Source: Marinomonas spartinae (GTDB taxonomy: Bacteria > Pseudomonadota > Gammaproteobacteria > Pseudomonadales > Marinomonadaceae). Taken from it: a stretch of 64,000 nucleotides of DNA. The stretch is from the NCBI RefSeq assembly GCF_900089775.1, contig NZ_FLOB01000001.1, positions 558,001-622,000 of the forward strand. Reading direction: 5' to 3'. Positions within the stretch are counted from its first letter, which is position 1; each line of letters begins with the position of its first letter. Both the position numbers and the translations under genes were made by a program. The notes beneath the pieces were generated by a model. The model was given only the letters and a program-made list of their open reading frames with translations, did not search any database and was not told the origin of the DNA. This document shows positions 45,751-55,900 of this stretch, one piece after another.

Positions 45751-46244
45751 GACAGATAAAGGAAGTATTCGAAGACCAAGCCGACGTGATCGCCTATATC
45801 ATTCGTGAGGCGAATCGACCTGTTGCTAAACGTTTTGCAATAAACCAAGACAATTGCCCAAAGCATCCCTCTTTTTGCGAGGGCAGTTGGGTCGAGCAGG
45901 ATTTTAAACGAGGTGAGCGCTATTTTGTCTGCATTGACAATCAACAGCCAGTTGCTTGTGTGGCGTATGACATTCCCTCTCAGACCAATCGCGTTCGTAA
46001 AGCCTACTTGAACCGATTGTCAGTGTTACCTGAGCGGCAAAACAAAGGCATCGGGGCACAACTTGTCGAGCGCATTATCGAGCAGGCGAGAGCTGATGAG
46101 CTTGAATTGATCAGCATTGGCGTGATTGGCAAGCACTCAGAGTTACAAGATTGGTATGAACAGTTTGGCTTCGTAAAAGGCGAAACCAAACAGTTCGATC
46201 ACCTGCCTTTTTCTGTTACGTATATGGTGTATTTTAATTCTTAA
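45747..46244 (+). CDS. GNAT-family N-acetyltransferase
   Basis: This 165-residue acetyltransferase has the GNAT core: [23 protein letters not shown] for acetyl-CoA binding (R/Q-x-x-G-I-G type), then [21 protein letters not shown] with the conserved Tyr and Phe-Gly. It is translationally coupled to the EamA exporter, so it might modify the exported compound. The 3' end overlaps the convergent ugd gene by four bases. Confidence 0.82.
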   Translation: MRQIKEVFEDQADVIAYIIREANRPVAKRFAINQDNCPKHPSFCEGSWVEQDFKRGERYFVCIDNQQPVACVAYDIPSQTNRVRKAYLNRLSVLPERQNKGIGAQLVERIIEQARADELELISIGVIGKHSELQDWYEQFGFVKGETKQFDHLPFSVTYMVYFNS

Positions 46245-47422
46245 TCCGTACCAAACAAATCACGTGTATAGACTTTATCGACTACGTCACGGAGATCCTC
46301 TGTCATGCGGTTTGCCATAATGACATTGGAACGAGCTTTGAAGTCCTCAAAGTCACGGCAGACTTCTGAATTAAAGAAGGTATCTTCTTCCAGTTCTGGT
46401 TCATACAAAATGACTTCGATGCCTTTGGCTTTCAGGCGCTTCATAACACCTTGGATGGCGGAAGCTCGGAAGTTATCGGAACCTGTTTTCATCACCAGAC
46501 GATAGATACCCACCACTTCAGGATTACGCTTAAGAATCGATTCGGCGATGAAATCCTTACGCGTTGTGTTGGAGTCGACAATGGCACGAATCAAGTTGTT
46601 TGGTACATCGTTGTAGTTTGCCAACAGTTGTTTGGTATCTTTTGGCAGACAGTAACCACCGTAGCCAAAGGAAGGGTTGTTGTAATGGCTACCAATACGT
46701 GGGTCTAGTCCGACACCCTCTATTACCTGTTTGCTATTGAGGCCAAACGATTCACAGTAAGAATCCAACTCGTTGAAGTAGGCCACACGCATGGCTAGAT
46801 AGGTGTTGGAAAAAAGCTTCACGGCTTCGGCTTCAGTTGAGTCCGTAAATAAGGTTGGAATGTCTTGTTTAATGGCCCCTTCTTGTAGCAAGCGGGCGAA
46901 GATCTCAGCGCGTTCAGAATGCTCACCAACAATGATACGCGATGGGTTTAAGTTGTCGTAAAGAGCACGACCTTCGCGTAAAAATTCAGGAGAAAACAAA
47001 ATGTTATCAATATTGTATTTCTCTTTGATGCTGTTGATGTAGCCTACAGGGATGGTCGATTTAATGATCATCGAGGCGTTTTTATTAATGGCTAACACGT
47101 CTTCAATCACACTTTCAACAGAGCTGGTATTGAAATAGTTGGTGACGGGATCATAGTCTGTTGGCGTGGCAATGATGACAAAATCTGCGTCACGGTAAGC
47201 CAGGTTTTTATCCATTGTTGCGGTGAAATCGAGAGCTTTTGTGGAGAGAAAATCTTCGATTTCCGTGTCGCTGATAGGGGATTGACCTTTATTAAGCATT
47301 TCCACTCGACTGGGAACAATATCGACCGCAATGACTTTGTTGCGTTGAGCTAATAGCATGGAAATAGACAGGCCAACATAGCCTGTACCAGCGACGGCAA
47401 TATGGTATTTTTTTGCGTTCAA
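46241..47422 (-). CDS. ugd: UDP-glucose 6-dehydrogenase
   Basis: The 393-residue enzyme oxidises UDP-glucose to UDP-glucuronate with NAD. The NAD-binding GTGYVGLS lies at residue about 12; [37 protein letters not shown] and the catalytic cysteine in [16 protein letters not shown] are all present. The start is TTG, six bases after AAGGGA. It is 51 bases downstream of a UDP-sugar epimerase gene and probably in the same transcript. Confidence 0.92.
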   Translation of the reverse strand: MNAKKYHIAVAGTGYVGLSISMLLAQRNKVIAVDIVPSRVEMLNKGQSPISDTEIEDFLSTKALDFTATMDKNLAYRDADFVIIATPTDYDPVTNYFNTSSVESVIEDVLAINKNASMIIKSTIPVGYINSIKEKYNIDNILFSPEFLREGRALYDNLNPSRIIVGEHSERAEIFARLLQEGAIKQDIPTLFTDSTEAEAVKLFSNTYLAMRVAYFNELDSYCESFGLNSKQVIEGVGLDPRIGSHYNNPSFGYGGYCLPKDTKQLLANYNDVPNNLIRAIVDSNTTRKDFIAESILKRNPEVVGIYRLVMKTGSDNFRASAIQGVMKRLKAKGIEVILYEPELEEDTFFNSEVCRDFEDFKARSNVIMANRMTEDLRDVVDKVYTRDLFGTD

Positions 47423-47472
47423 GGTATGTCCCTTAATCTAAGTATTCTGTTCAATAGGTGATGGGTATAGTG

Positions 47473-48531
47473 TTAGACGCTGATGCATTTTCGTCTAGTG
47501 TAGCCCACGTCGTTAGTATTCCCCAAATTATAAAAGTCTTGGTACCAATCAACAAATGCCTGCATTCCAGGCTCAATGGCTGTTTTTGGCATAAAACCTG
47601 TTACTTGAGTTAGTTCGTCAATATCGGCATAGGTGATGGGGGCATCACCAGCCTGCATAGGCAATAAATTCTCCATCGCTTTTTTTCCACAAGCCTTCTC
47701 TATGGCGCTGATAAAACGACGTAGTGTGATGGGGTTGTGGTTACCTATATTAAACAGCTTATAGGGTGCTTTAGCCTTGGTCTCTGAGTTTTCCATCGGC
47801 TGTGGGATGGTATCGATCACGCGAACGATACCATCAACAATGTCATCGATGTAGGTGAAGTCGCGTTGCATGTCACCGTGGTTATAGACGTCGATAGGCG
47901 AACCATTCAAGATGGCTTTGACGAACTTGTAAGCAGCCATATCAGGACGCCCCCAAGGGCCATAGACAGTGAAAAAGCGTAGTCCAGTAGTGGGGATGTT
48001 ATAAAGGTGGCTATAGGAATGGGCCATTAATTCGTTGGATTTTTTGGTGGCAGCGTAAAGACTGATGGGGTAATCCACTCTGTCTTCGGTGCTAAAAGGT
48101 TGTTTGGTATTCATGCCATAAACAGAACTTGAGGAAGCGTAAACAAGGTGTTTAACCTTATTATGTCGACACCCCTCTAGAATGTTAGCAAACCCCACCA
48201 AATTGGAGTCAATATACACTTGGGGGTTCTCGATGGAGAAGCGAACACCTGCTTGTGCGGCAAGGTTGATGACCACATCGAATTGTTCTTGTGAAAACAG
48301 CGCGGCTATATTGTCTCTATCCGCGACATCCATACGTATAAAATGTAGCGTGTTTTTTAGTTTTTGGGTGGCTTGAAAATCCTCAATATCTTTTAAGCGT
48401 GCTTGCTTGAGGTCTGGATCATAATAATCATTGAGGTTATCAATACCAATGACTTCATCCCCCCTTAAAAGAAGCGATTTAATCAACCCATGTCCAATAA
48501 AGCCTGCGGCTCCCGTTACTAAAATCTTCAC
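47473..48531 (-). CDS. UDP-glucuronate 4-epimerase-like SDR
   Basis: The 352-residue extended short-chain dehydrogenase starts with GTG giving VKILVTGAAGFIGHGLIKSL; a longer frame upstream adds a poor N-terminus and is rejected. It shows the NAD motif GAAGFIG, the loop NLNDYYDPDLKQARL, and the catalytic Tyr and Lys in YPISLYAATKKSNELMAHSY. The pattern is that of bacterial UDP-glucuronate 4-epimerases, so with Ugd it would make UDP-galacturonate. No glycosyltransferases lie next to it. Confidence 0.85.
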   Translation of the reverse strand: MKILVTGAAGFIGHGLIKSLLLRGDEVIGIDNLNDYYDPDLKQARLKDIEDFQATQKLKNTLHFIRMDVADRDNIAALFSQEQFDVVINLAAQAGVRFSIENPQVYIDSNLVGFANILEGCRHNKVKHLVYASSSSVYGMNTKQPFSTEDRVDYPISLYAATKKSNELMAHSYSHLYNIPTTGLRFFTVYGPWGRPDMAAYKFVKAILNGSPIDVYNHGDMQRDFTYIDDIVDGIVRVIDTIPQPMENSETKAKAPYKLFNIGNHNPITLRRFISAIEKACGKKAMENLLPMQAGDAPITYADIDELTQVTGFMPKTAIEPGMQAFVDWYQDFYNLGNTNDVGYTRRKCISV

Positions 48532-48671
48532 ACTAACTCTCTTTCTTTTGTTAACCAGACACGTCGATAAAGTTAAAAAATGCCAAGTTACATGATACAT
48601 AGTGAAAAAAATATTACCAAAGATTTGGGGTGAAATAGGGTGTAAGTAAGTAGGAAAAAATAGGGGTTTTG

Positions 48672-48709
48672 AGACCACCTCCTGAAGGATAAATGGAGGT
48701 GGTCTTATT
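48672..48709. terminator. Hairpin after the peptidase gene, possible terminator
   Basis: AGACCACCTCC and GGAGGTGGTCT form a perfect 11-base stem around a 12-base loop. The T-runs on both sides are weak, so termination may be partial. Confidence 0.55.
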
Positions 48710-48725
48710 GTGTGGACGAAATTTT

Positions 48726-49793
48726 TTAGATATTAGAGAGTATTTTAAGTGTGTTTAAAAAGGCGTTTACCGAATCAATTGAAGCGGATTCATGCATGGT
48801 GTGGTATCCAGTCGTGGGGATTTGAATGGTGGTACCATCCACCAATCCATTTGATGCTGAGATAATGCGCCCTAACTCAGTACTGCCGAGTGAGGAAGGT
48901 GGTTGTCCTAATGCGGCGCGTTTTGTATTTTCTGCTTCTACATAACGATTTTTGTAGAGATAGCTTATACGGTGCTGTTGGCAAAGGGCTTCCAGTGCTT
49001 GAGTACTGTCTTTGTTAAATGAGGCGTTTGCGTCTTTTTCCCGCAATACTAAGAGTTGTTCATTCGCCGCTTGAGTATCAGGAAAAGGGCTGGTATCAAC
49101 TACAAATAAGCGGTTAGTCGAACCACCAAAGCGGCGAAACCATTCGAGGAGATAACGCCAACTTTTGCCGGCTTCTTCTTGGGCGGTAAAAAAGGCAGTC
49201 CCTTTGAAGCCATGGTCAAATAAATGGACCAGCGCTGCGGCGGAGATGACATTATCCAATTGTCCTTCTAAGCGCTGGTCTTTTATGGTGAGTTGATCTT
49301 TAAAAGCGATAGGGGTTCCTGCGACAACGCCTTCAAGACCATCTACTTCAAAAATGAGGTTGTTGCGAAATTCACATATATAAGCGTGATTTATGACACC
49401 TTTTCCTCGGTAAACGCCAGACCAAGGTTCATAGGCATAGATCGCTTCATGATGGAATCGCTCAGTCACTTTGCTCATCAATTCTTCTGATACGGAGTTA
49501 TTCAGCAAGTCTGTCTTATTAGCGGAGACAAAGGCTGCGTATTGAAACTCATTTGGACCTGTGCATACCAAACCATGACGGTCAATATGTGCAGAGAACA
49601 TGGTGCTCATGGGGTCACTTCCTTGGGCAACCAATAGCCCTTCGTACCACGTCACTTTGGCTCCCCGCTCTTCCAGCTCTCGCTGTAAGATGCGAAAGAA
49701 TGAGTGCTCAGCACCGACAACACTTGGCTGTCGAATAAGTAATTTGAGTAAGTCAATAAAGTCGTTATCCAGCTTGGTGTTGTTGTCTTGCAT
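48726..49793 (-). CDS. M42-like zinc aminopeptidase family protein
   Basis: The 355-residue cytosolic protein has the M20/M42 metal-binding pattern: STMFSAHIDRHGLVC (first His and Asp), LEGQLDNVISAAALVHLF (bridging Asp), FTAQEEAGKSWRYL (catalytic Glu pair), RLFVVDTSPFPD and, near the end, GYHTMHESASIDSV with the last metal His. It would be a metal-dependent aminopeptidase or deacylase. The ATG at 49793 is preferred to the overlapping GTG at 49796 on spacing to AGAG. Substrate unknown. Confidence 0.8.
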   Translation of the reverse strand: MQDNNTKLDNDFIDLLKLLIRQPSVVGAEHSFFRILQRELEERGAKVTWYEGLLVAQGSDPMSTMFSAHIDRHGLVCTGPNEFQYAAFVSANKTDLLNNSVSEELMSKVTERFHHEAIYAYEPWSGVYRGKGVINHAYICEFRNNLIFEVDGLEGVVAGTPIAFKDQLTIKDQRLEGQLDNVISAAALVHLFDHGFKGTAFFTAQEEAGKSWRYLLEWFRRFGGSTNRLFVVDTSPFPDTQAANEQLLVLREKDANASFNKDSTQALEALCQQHRISYLYKNRYVEAENTKRAALGQPPSSLGSTELGRIISASNGLVDGTTIQIPTTGYHTMHESASIDSVNAFLNTLKILSNI

Positions 49794-50040
49794 CACGACA
49801 TCTCTAATGGATTGGGGGAAGTATTATCATAGGGCTTTTTTATGGATTTTATAGCAGAAATCCTCCTTTTTAAGGTTTTTAGCAATGCAAAAGTAGTCAT
49901 GATAAAAGCGGAAAACACTGTTAGAATAAAGGAGAATAAGAGCGCGCAAAGTTCTTACATGCTATCTGCAATTAAGGAAAAAATGCTTTTAGGCTTCCTT
50001 AATGTGTTTTTCGTTTGGCTCCTTAGAAAGGATAATAATC

Positions 50041-50586
50041 GTGCGTTCGAAGCATTTGATAGTGATTTTGGGTGTTTTGTTTTTATCAGGTTGTGCCAGT
50101 TGGTTTACTTCTCCGACAGATAGCAAGCGTGTTACGTCTTTTTACGTAAAAAGTCTTCATGTCAATCTAAAGGAAGGGCGTTGGGGGAAGGCAAGTAATA
50201 AAGCCTTTTCTTCAGAAGAGACCTTAAGTAAAGATTTTGCCTACTCTATTCAAAAGAGCTTAGTAGAACATAATGTGTATGCGGTGAAACCTGATAAACA
50301 CAGTGCGGCATTAGTTATCACAATTGATTACACCCGTCGCTATAAATACGGTGGTGAAGCACTCAGTCGACCATTGGTCTCGCATATTATTCAGGTGTAT
50401 CAGCATGGGCAATTGATTGCTACCCTAAAACGCTCGAATTATTCCCCAATTAATGGCTTTTTCAGCGCTATTGTTATTAACCTTATGCAGGCAATGCACT
50501 TATGGGATAAAAGTGATGAGCACATAGACGCCGATAATATCAGCGCCTCTATGATTGATCAGCTTGTCGATAAATTTGATCTGTAA
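50041..50586 (+). CDS. Lipoprotein of unknown function
   Basis: The 181-residue protein starts with GTG eight bases after AAAGGA. The signal VRSKHLIVILGVLFLSGCAS has a clear lipobox (LSGC), and the residue after Cys is Ala, favouring the outer membrane. The rest holds SVHVNL-type strands (SLHVNLKEGRWGKASNK), then AALVITIDYTRRYKYGGEAL and RPLVSHIIQVYQHGQLIATL. I do not recognise the family. The 247-base leader upstream has no other gene I would accept. Confidence 0.75.
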   Translation: MRSKHLIVILGVLFLSGCASWFTSPTDSKRVTSFYVKSLHVNLKEGRWGKASNKAFSSEETLSKDFAYSIQKSLVEHNVYAVKPDKHSAALVITIDYTRRYKYGGEALSRPLVSHIIQVYQHGQLIATLKRSNYSPINGFFSAIVINLMQAMHLWDKSDEHIDADNISASMIDQLVDKFDL

Positions 50587-50656
50587 ATCGTCAATAATGG
50601 CGAATGACTTCCCTGTCAGGTTGCTTACTTTCTAGGGGGGGCTCTAGCGTTCCCCC

Positions 50657-51574
50657 TTAGAAACTTTGTGCAAGGCGTAATGCGATAGAGGTGCCTTGTG
50701 TACGGTTTCTTGAGTGATACTCTTTATAGACATGGAACCAAAGGGCAGGTAGTCCTGGTTTGAAGTAAGCAATAGCTGGGCCCACTGCAATAGTTTGTGC
50801 TCGGTTACCATCTGCTGGCACATTAGGCCCTTTATCATCGGTTAGCTGTTTGTAGTAGTAACCGCCTAAACCAACGGTCCAAGCATCCATGATTTTCCCG
50901 ATGCCAAATTCATGACGATATTCAATACCACTGGTGTAGTCTGTGTCTTTGTTTTTAGTATTGAAATCTAATTGGAAGCTAGATGAGAGTTCGATTTTAT
51001 TGCTGGTGATGTAAGTGACGCCCAAGGCTGGGGAGTATGTCCAATGGTTCATACCGGCATTAATGGGCGCATTTTTATCAAAGTCGCCTGTGGGGGCCTG
51101 TATTTGTAGTTGCGCATTTATTCCAAAGTTGGGCGCGATGTCCCACTGAATGATAATAGGCGCGACTTGCAGGTCTCCTAGTGTTTGTTGTGAGCCATGG
51201 ATTTTACCACCTGGAGGGGTCGTTAGATCAAGATTCATATCCAGATAGGGAAGGACGGCACTATAGCCGAAGTCACCACCTAAGATTTTGTAGTTAGTGC
51301 GTTTGATGAAGGCTAATGAGATACTCAGAACATCCAATGAGAACTTTGGTAGGGTGCTTTTGCCACTGTTGTTTCGTGTTGAATCGGCTGAGTAGGGAGC
51401 AATACGTAAGGAGAAATTTCCGATTGGCGTAACGGGTGGCATAAAGCCTGTCCCAAAGTCGAAAACACCAGCAGCAGTGGTGGGTGACCCAAACTCAGTT
51501 GCTTGGCTTTGGGCTGCAAAAGAGGCAATCAAAATACTGCTTGCTGCGATCATAAGACGTTTTGTGTGTGTCAT
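50657..51574 (-). CDS. Outer membrane protein, phenol meta-degradation (MetA) family transporter
   Basis: This 305-residue protein has a signal peptide (MTHTKRLMIAASSILIASFA up to SQA). The mature part begins TEFGSPTTAAGVFDFGTGFM and has amphipathic beta strands throughout, ending ALRLAQSF with a terminal Phe, the outer membrane beta-barrel signature. It matches the PF13557 group found beside aromatic degradation genes. No such genes are nearby. It may be a channel for hydrophobic compounds. Confidence 0.78.
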   Translation of the reverse strand: MTHTKRLMIAASSILIASFAAQSQATEFGSPTTAAGVFDFGTGFMPPVTPIGNFSLRIAPYSADSTRNNSGKSTLPKFSLDVLSISLAFIKRTNYKILGGDFGYSAVLPYLDMNLDLTTPPGGKIHGSQQTLGDLQVAPIIIQWDIAPNFGINAQLQIQAPTGDFDKNAPINAGMNHWTYSPALGVTYITSNKIELSSSFQLDFNTKNKDTDYTSGIEYRHEFGIGKIMDAWTVGLGGYYYKQLTDDKGPNVPADGNRAQTIAVGPAIAYFKPGLPALWFHVYKEYHSRNRTQGTSIALRLAQSF

Positions 51575-51803
51575 TAGTACGTTCCTTAGTTTTAGTTATG
51601 TCAATAAACAGTACTACTAACAAACTTTTTCCATTATCCGATATTGGCAAAGTTTTACACTTTTTTTGCTTTGTTTTTTCAACTTGGAATGTATGTAACA
51701 AGGTTACTTTTGCCATATTACTGTGTTAATTAATTCTCCAGCATGATTGTCATTAGGGTTTAGAAAAGAAAAGGGCGGACAAGTGGGTAGAACCATTCTT
51801 GTT

Positions 51804-53738
51804 TTATTCAAACCGCCGCTCTTGGGGGTCTTGTCTAAAGGCAATCGCTTTGTTTTTGCCTGTTAATTGCTGAATTTGTATTGGCTTACCTTCCTCATCT
51901 AAGGTGACTAAACCAATTCCGGAACGATTGAGTAGGCGCTCTCCACGAGAGGCATTATCCGGTTTGCGTGGCGATATCCACATGCCTCGACGTTTGGTAA
52001 ATATATTAAGAGGTGACCAAGGGGCGTAGAGCCAGCGATTGAGTCGGTCAAACCAATCTAATAAGCGTTTTGGAAACTCATTACGCAGTCCGCTACTGGT
52101 GATTTGCCAAATATGAGGACTGCTTTGAAGGCCTTTCACTTCGATGTCATAGACAAAAGAGTAATGGACATCACCTGATAGAATCACAAAATGATGCGGT
52201 GTTTTTGGATGTCGAAATAGGTTCATTAAGGTGTGAGCTGAGCCGGAGTGTGCCATCCAGTTCTCGGCGTCTACCACCAAAGGCTTACCTAAAAAGGTAA
52301 AGATTCTTTGTACCGTTTCAATTAACTTGACTCCAAAAATAGGGGCAGGTGATACCATAATGACAGCTTTATGATCAATCAGCGCCTGTTGTAAATCGGT
52401 TAGGGTTTGCCAATCCATGAGCCCTGACGGGCGCTGCGGATGACGCTCAGAGCGCCAGCGATGGGTGCGAGTGTCTAACACGATTAACGGGGGATGAGTT
52501 GGCCATTCATAATGCCATTGCTCAAATGTTAGTAGCTGGTCAATCAAGTTATCGTGCTGTTGGCCGCCAACGGATTGTAGGGTCTGATCAAGCTGCGAGA
52601 GCATTGCATCATCGAACTGTTCTGGTGCATTCCCCCATCCTTGGCATAATAAATAGGCCGTGAGTGCATTACCGATAATGCGCTTTGATAAAGGGTGACC
52701 ATAAGCACTCTGTTCCCATGCGGCGGTCATATTCCAATCATCCGTCACATCATGATCATCAAAAATCATGGCGGTAGGTAAATGGGCTAAAGCTCTTCGG
52801 ACGTGTTTGAGCGGTTGTTTAAATGCCTCAATGGCCTGTTTTTCCTTCTCATAACGCATACGCTTTGCGCTATCTTGGATGACATTTGGGCAGGTTAAGT
52901 CGATATTGGCCCAACAAGCAGGCGACCAGACAAGTAGATACATTGCCAGTACTTCACTGAGTGTAATGAGGTGGTTTTGCGCCGTGCTACTGGTAAAAAT
53001 AGGCTTTTTGACACCGCCAAAGAACTGTTTATGTAGCTCCTTGGTTTCTTCCCTTTGAGGTAGAATGCGATCCCGCTCGTAGTAGTGGGGCGCTGAACTA
53101 TGTAAGCTCTGATGCTTTTCTAATACGGTGTCGTCTATGTCTTCGTCGGCCAACCCTAATTGTTGAATCACTTGATGAATGGCATTTAGCATGGGGCCAG
53201 CTACATCGTCAGCGTAGATTTGATCCCCTGTTAATAATAATACGGCGGGCCATTCTTTTACGGGCGTTCTCTCTAATAGACTGTCGACCAGTGCGAGTCC
53301 ATCGGTATTGCTTTCTTCTGGTGAGTCGCCTTGGCGACAATAATGGGGTTTACGACAAGAGCCGTGCAATAATTGCTTGATGTTTTTCTGGATAATGAAT
53401 CCTGGGGTCGTGTATCCAGGATAGCTGAGATCCGCAGCCCAAGATTGGATAGGATGCTCTTGCTTAGAAACGGCGTCGATCAACACGATGTCATAACCAA
53501 TCCATTCTTCGATTGGTAAGGCCGATTCAGGAATGGCATGAATCAGCTGAAAGTAGAGTTTATCGCCTGACTTGATTTGACGATGATTTACTGTGAGCAC
53601 AGGTGAGGCGTCTAGTCCATCGCATTGAAGCGAAAGCGTCACGTCAACGGGTTGGCTGGTTGCTAACCAGAGCGTCACTTCGTGTGGATTCGTCTTGCGT
53701 AAAATAGGGCCGGCCAACACCAAAGGTAATGTCTGCAT
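51804..53738 (-). CDS. PhoD-like metallophosphatase family protein
   Basis: The 644-residue protein contains the PhoD-like metal-binding blocks: HGSCRKPHYCRQGD, VLLLTGDQIYADDVAGPML, AMIFDDHDVTDDWNMTAAWE and HHFVILSGDVHYSF, with LIVLDTRTHRWRSE. These place it in the alkaline phosphatase D superfamily. No signal peptide is visible (MQTLPLVLAGPILRK), so it is probably cytoplasmic, unlike secreted PhoD. The substrate is unknown. It is divergent from the nitroreductase gene. Confidence 0.82.
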   Translation of the reverse strand: MQTLPLVLAGPILRKTNPHEVTLWLATSQPVDVTLSLQCDGLDASPVLTVNHRQIKSGDKLYFQLIHAIPESALPIEEWIGYDIVLIDAVSKQEHPIQSWAADLSYPGYTTPGFIIQKNIKQLLHGSCRKPHYCRQGDSPEESNTDGLALVDSLLERTPVKEWPAVLLLTGDQIYADDVAGPMLNAIHQVIQQLGLADEDIDDTVLEKHQSLHSSAPHYYERDRILPQREETKELHKQFFGGVKKPIFTSSTAQNHLITLSEVLAMYLLVWSPACWANIDLTCPNVIQDSAKRMRYEKEKQAIEAFKQPLKHVRRALAHLPTAMIFDDHDVTDDWNMTAAWEQSAYGHPLSKRIIGNALTAYLLCQGWGNAPEQFDDAMLSQLDQTLQSVGGQQHDNLIDQLLTFEQWHYEWPTHPPLIVLDTRTHRWRSERHPQRPSGLMDWQTLTDLQQALIDHKAVIMVSPAPIFGVKLIETVQRIFTFLGKPLVVDAENWMAHSGSAHTLMNLFRHPKTPHHFVILSGDVHYSFVYDIEVKGLQSSPHIWQITSSGLRNEFPKRLLDWFDRLNRWLYAPWSPLNIFTKRRGMWISPRKPDNASRGERLLNRSGIGLVTLDEEGKPIQIQQLTGKNKAIAFRQDPQERRFE

Positions 53739-53907
53739 AATATGCTTTCTTCCATCGCTTTTTATACTCCAACACTATAGCAATCATCTAAACGATGTTT
53801 TTATAAATATAAAGGTATTTCTGTCAGTGTTTGATAAAAATGAGGATGAGACGTATTATCATTATTTCGCGTATACCATGCATGTAAATTTACCTAAGGA
53901 AAGTGAG

Positions 53908-54483
53908 ATGGATGCCATTCAAGCGCTGATGACGCGTCGTTCTTATCCACGGGGCAGTCTTATTCAACCTGCCCCTAATAGAGCGGAAGTAGAGCAAATT
54001 TTACAAGCGGCGATGACCGTACCTGACCATGGTAATATTAAGCCTTGGCGTTTTGTGGTGATTCAAGGGCAGGGGATGAAGGATCTAGAAGGTGTCCTAC
54101 GCGCTATGTACGATGGACAAGTCGAGGATGAAGTGTACTTCAATCGATTTATTCAAGAGATTATCAACACTCCTATGATGATTTGCGTCTACAGTGTGCT
54201 CAACATGGAACACAAAGTCTCTGTATTAGATCAACAGTTGGCGGGTGGGGCGGCATGTGAGCATATATTGCTAGCGGCTCACGCCATGGGATTTGGTGGC
54301 ATCTGGCATAGCCAAGAAACAACAGAGGCTCTAAGGGTCATGCTAAAGATGGGTAATGAAGACCATATTCTGGGGGTGATGTCATTAGGAACCCCTAAAC
54401 GAACGTCTCTTGCCAAGCGAAAGTCCTTTGTCGATTACACCTTTGAATGGGATCAGGAAAGCGGCTTGCAACCATGGCAATGA
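53908..54483 (+). CDS. Nitroreductase family flavoprotein (YdjA-like)
   Basis: The 191-residue protein begins MDAIQALMTRRSYP with the RRS FMN-binding motif, followed by ILQAAMTVPDHGNIKPWRFV and, near the end, AHAMGFGGIWHSQ. Its length and style match YdjA-type reductases that use NADPH and FMN. A longer open frame to 53695 has no supporting start; AAGGA is seven bases before the ATG at 53908. Confidence 0.85.
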   Translation: MDAIQALMTRRSYPRGSLIQPAPNRAEVEQILQAAMTVPDHGNIKPWRFVVIQGQGMKDLEGVLRAMYDGQVEDEVYFNRFIQEIINTPMMICVYSVLNMEHKVSVLDQQLAGGAACEHILLAAHAMGFGGIWHSQETTEALRVMLKMGNEDHILGVMSLGTPKRTSLAKRKSFVDYTFEWDQESGLQPWQ

Positions 54484-54490
54484 GCGAAAC

Positions 54491-54520
54491 ATCGCCCTGA
54501 TACTCCTTTATCGGGGCGAC
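54491..54520 (+). terminator. Probable terminator after the nitroreductase gene
   Basis: CGCCCTGATA and TATCGGGGCG pair with one G-U around a short loop, followed by ACGTTTTG. It separates the gene from the convergent siderophore operon. Confidence 0.5.
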
Positions 54521-54543
54521 GTTTTGTTGCTAACAAAAGGTTA

Positions 54544-55839
54544 TTAGGCGCTCATTTTCTCGTCATGAAGAGAAGACTTCTGCTCAAGTAGTGCATCCAC
54601 AATTTCTTTAGAGCGAACCGCTAGTACCGATAACAGGGTATCGCTTAAACCATGGGACGATTCACAACAACCTTGTAGAAACACATTAACAGAGCACTGG
54701 TCTTTCATCGGCAAGCGATAACTGCGTTCCACTGGGGAGCTTGTCATCAAAGGTTGCATATGATTGAGCATCTGGTGAAACTCGTCATAGCGGTAGCCCG
54801 TTGCCAAAATCACTGCGTCATAATCTTGCCAGTTTTGCTGGTGGTTTACTCTATCGTTAAGGCGTAAGGCAATTTTCTGCTCTTTTTCGCCCGTTTCTTG
54901 GATGTCATGACAGCGCAGGTATTTGTGCTGCCCTTTCCCCGTCACTTTTTGCAAATAGAGTCTTTCATATATGGCATGAAGTTCTTCCATGTCCACGACA
55001 GAGTAATTAGTTGCGCTAAAGTGATTGAGGATGTCTTTGCGTTCTGCTTCCTCGCGGGAGTAGATGTGATCGGTAAATTCTGGATCAAATATTTCATTCA
55101 CAAAAGGACTGTCATCGGCAGGGTGGAGCGCAAAGCGACGGTTGATCATATGGACTTCCCCGTCTTCGTAGCGGTTGCACAAATCCACAAAAATTTCTGC
55201 GGCACTTTGACCTGCTCCCACCACGGCGATTTTAGGGTGTTCCGGAAGGTCTTTGGTGGATTCACTCCAAGTTTTATAGTGAGAAGAGTGCAGTACATTG
55301 TCGTGTTCGAACCCTTGGAACTGTTCTGGTAGTTTGGGCATGCCGCCCATCCCTAAAATCAGGTTTCTGGCAATGCGAACGGTTTTCTCACCATGGATAT
55401 TGGTCGCAATCACTTTGACTTTGGTGATTTCCCCTTCCTCTTCTATTGGCTGAATGTCGATGACGCGTTGACCATAATGCACGAGCGCATCAAATTGTTT
55501 GGCAACCCAAGCTAAATAATCGTTGAATTCGATACGTGATGGATGTTGGCTGCCGAGGTTAATAAAGGAGTTAAGTCGATTATGGGTGTGGAGATAATTC
55601 ACAAAGGTATAAGGACTCATGGGATTGCGTAATGTTACCAGATCTTTTAAACAAGAGATCTGCATGCGAGTGCCGTCAAGCAACATGCCCCCGTGCCACT
55701 CAAACTGCGATTTTTGTTCTAAAAAACAGTATGAGAGTTGATTGTCTTGCGCTTGTTCTTCTAAAGCGATGGCGATGGACAGATTAGCCGGTCCTAGACC
55801 GATGCCAAGCACATCATATTCCCTTATTTTGTTTGTCAT
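54544..55839 (-). CDS. L-ornithine N5-monooxygenase (siderophore hydroxylase)
   Basis: The 431-residue flavin monooxygenase has FAD-binding GIGLGPANLSIAIALEE, the substrate-region sequence MQISCLKDLVTLRNPMSPYT, then FVNYLHTHNRLNSFINLG, NADPH-binding VVGAGQSAAEIFVDLC and ATGYRYDEF near the end. The KDLVTLRNP form is that of ornithine hydroxylases (PvdA, SidA) rather than lysine hydroxylases (IucD). It makes N5-hydroxyornithine, the iron-binding precursor. The ATG at 55839 follows GAGG by five bases. It is the third gene of the receptor operon. Confidence 0.88.
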   Translation of the reverse strand: MTNKIREYDVLGIGLGPANLSIAIALEEQAQDNQLSYCFLEQKSQFEWHGGMLLDGTRMQISCLKDLVTLRNPMSPYTFVNYLHTHNRLNSFINLGSQHPSRIEFNDYLAWVAKQFDALVHYGQRVIDIQPIEEEGEITKVKVIATNIHGEKTVRIARNLILGMGGMPKLPEQFQGFEHDNVLHSSHYKTWSESTKDLPEHPKIAVVGAGQSAAEIFVDLCNRYEDGEVHMINRRFALHPADDSPFVNEIFDPEFTDHIYSREEAERKDILNHFSATNYSVVDMEELHAIYERLYLQKVTGKGQHKYLRCHDIQETGEKEQKIALRLNDRVNHQQNWQDYDAVILATGYRYDEFHQMLNHMQPLMTSSPVERSYRLPMKDQCSVNVFLQGCCESSHGLSDTLLSVLAVRSKEIVDALLEQKSSLHDEKMSA

Positions 55840-55900
55840 AGTCACCTCGTTGTTCGTATTAAATATTGGCTTTGTGGTTAGACACTGTTTTGGCGCTTAA

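Noticed and set aside
49842-50123. 93-codon frame ahead of the lipoprotein gene
   Set aside because: It overlaps the lipoprotein gene in another frame; the lipoprotein has the better start signal and a lipobox.
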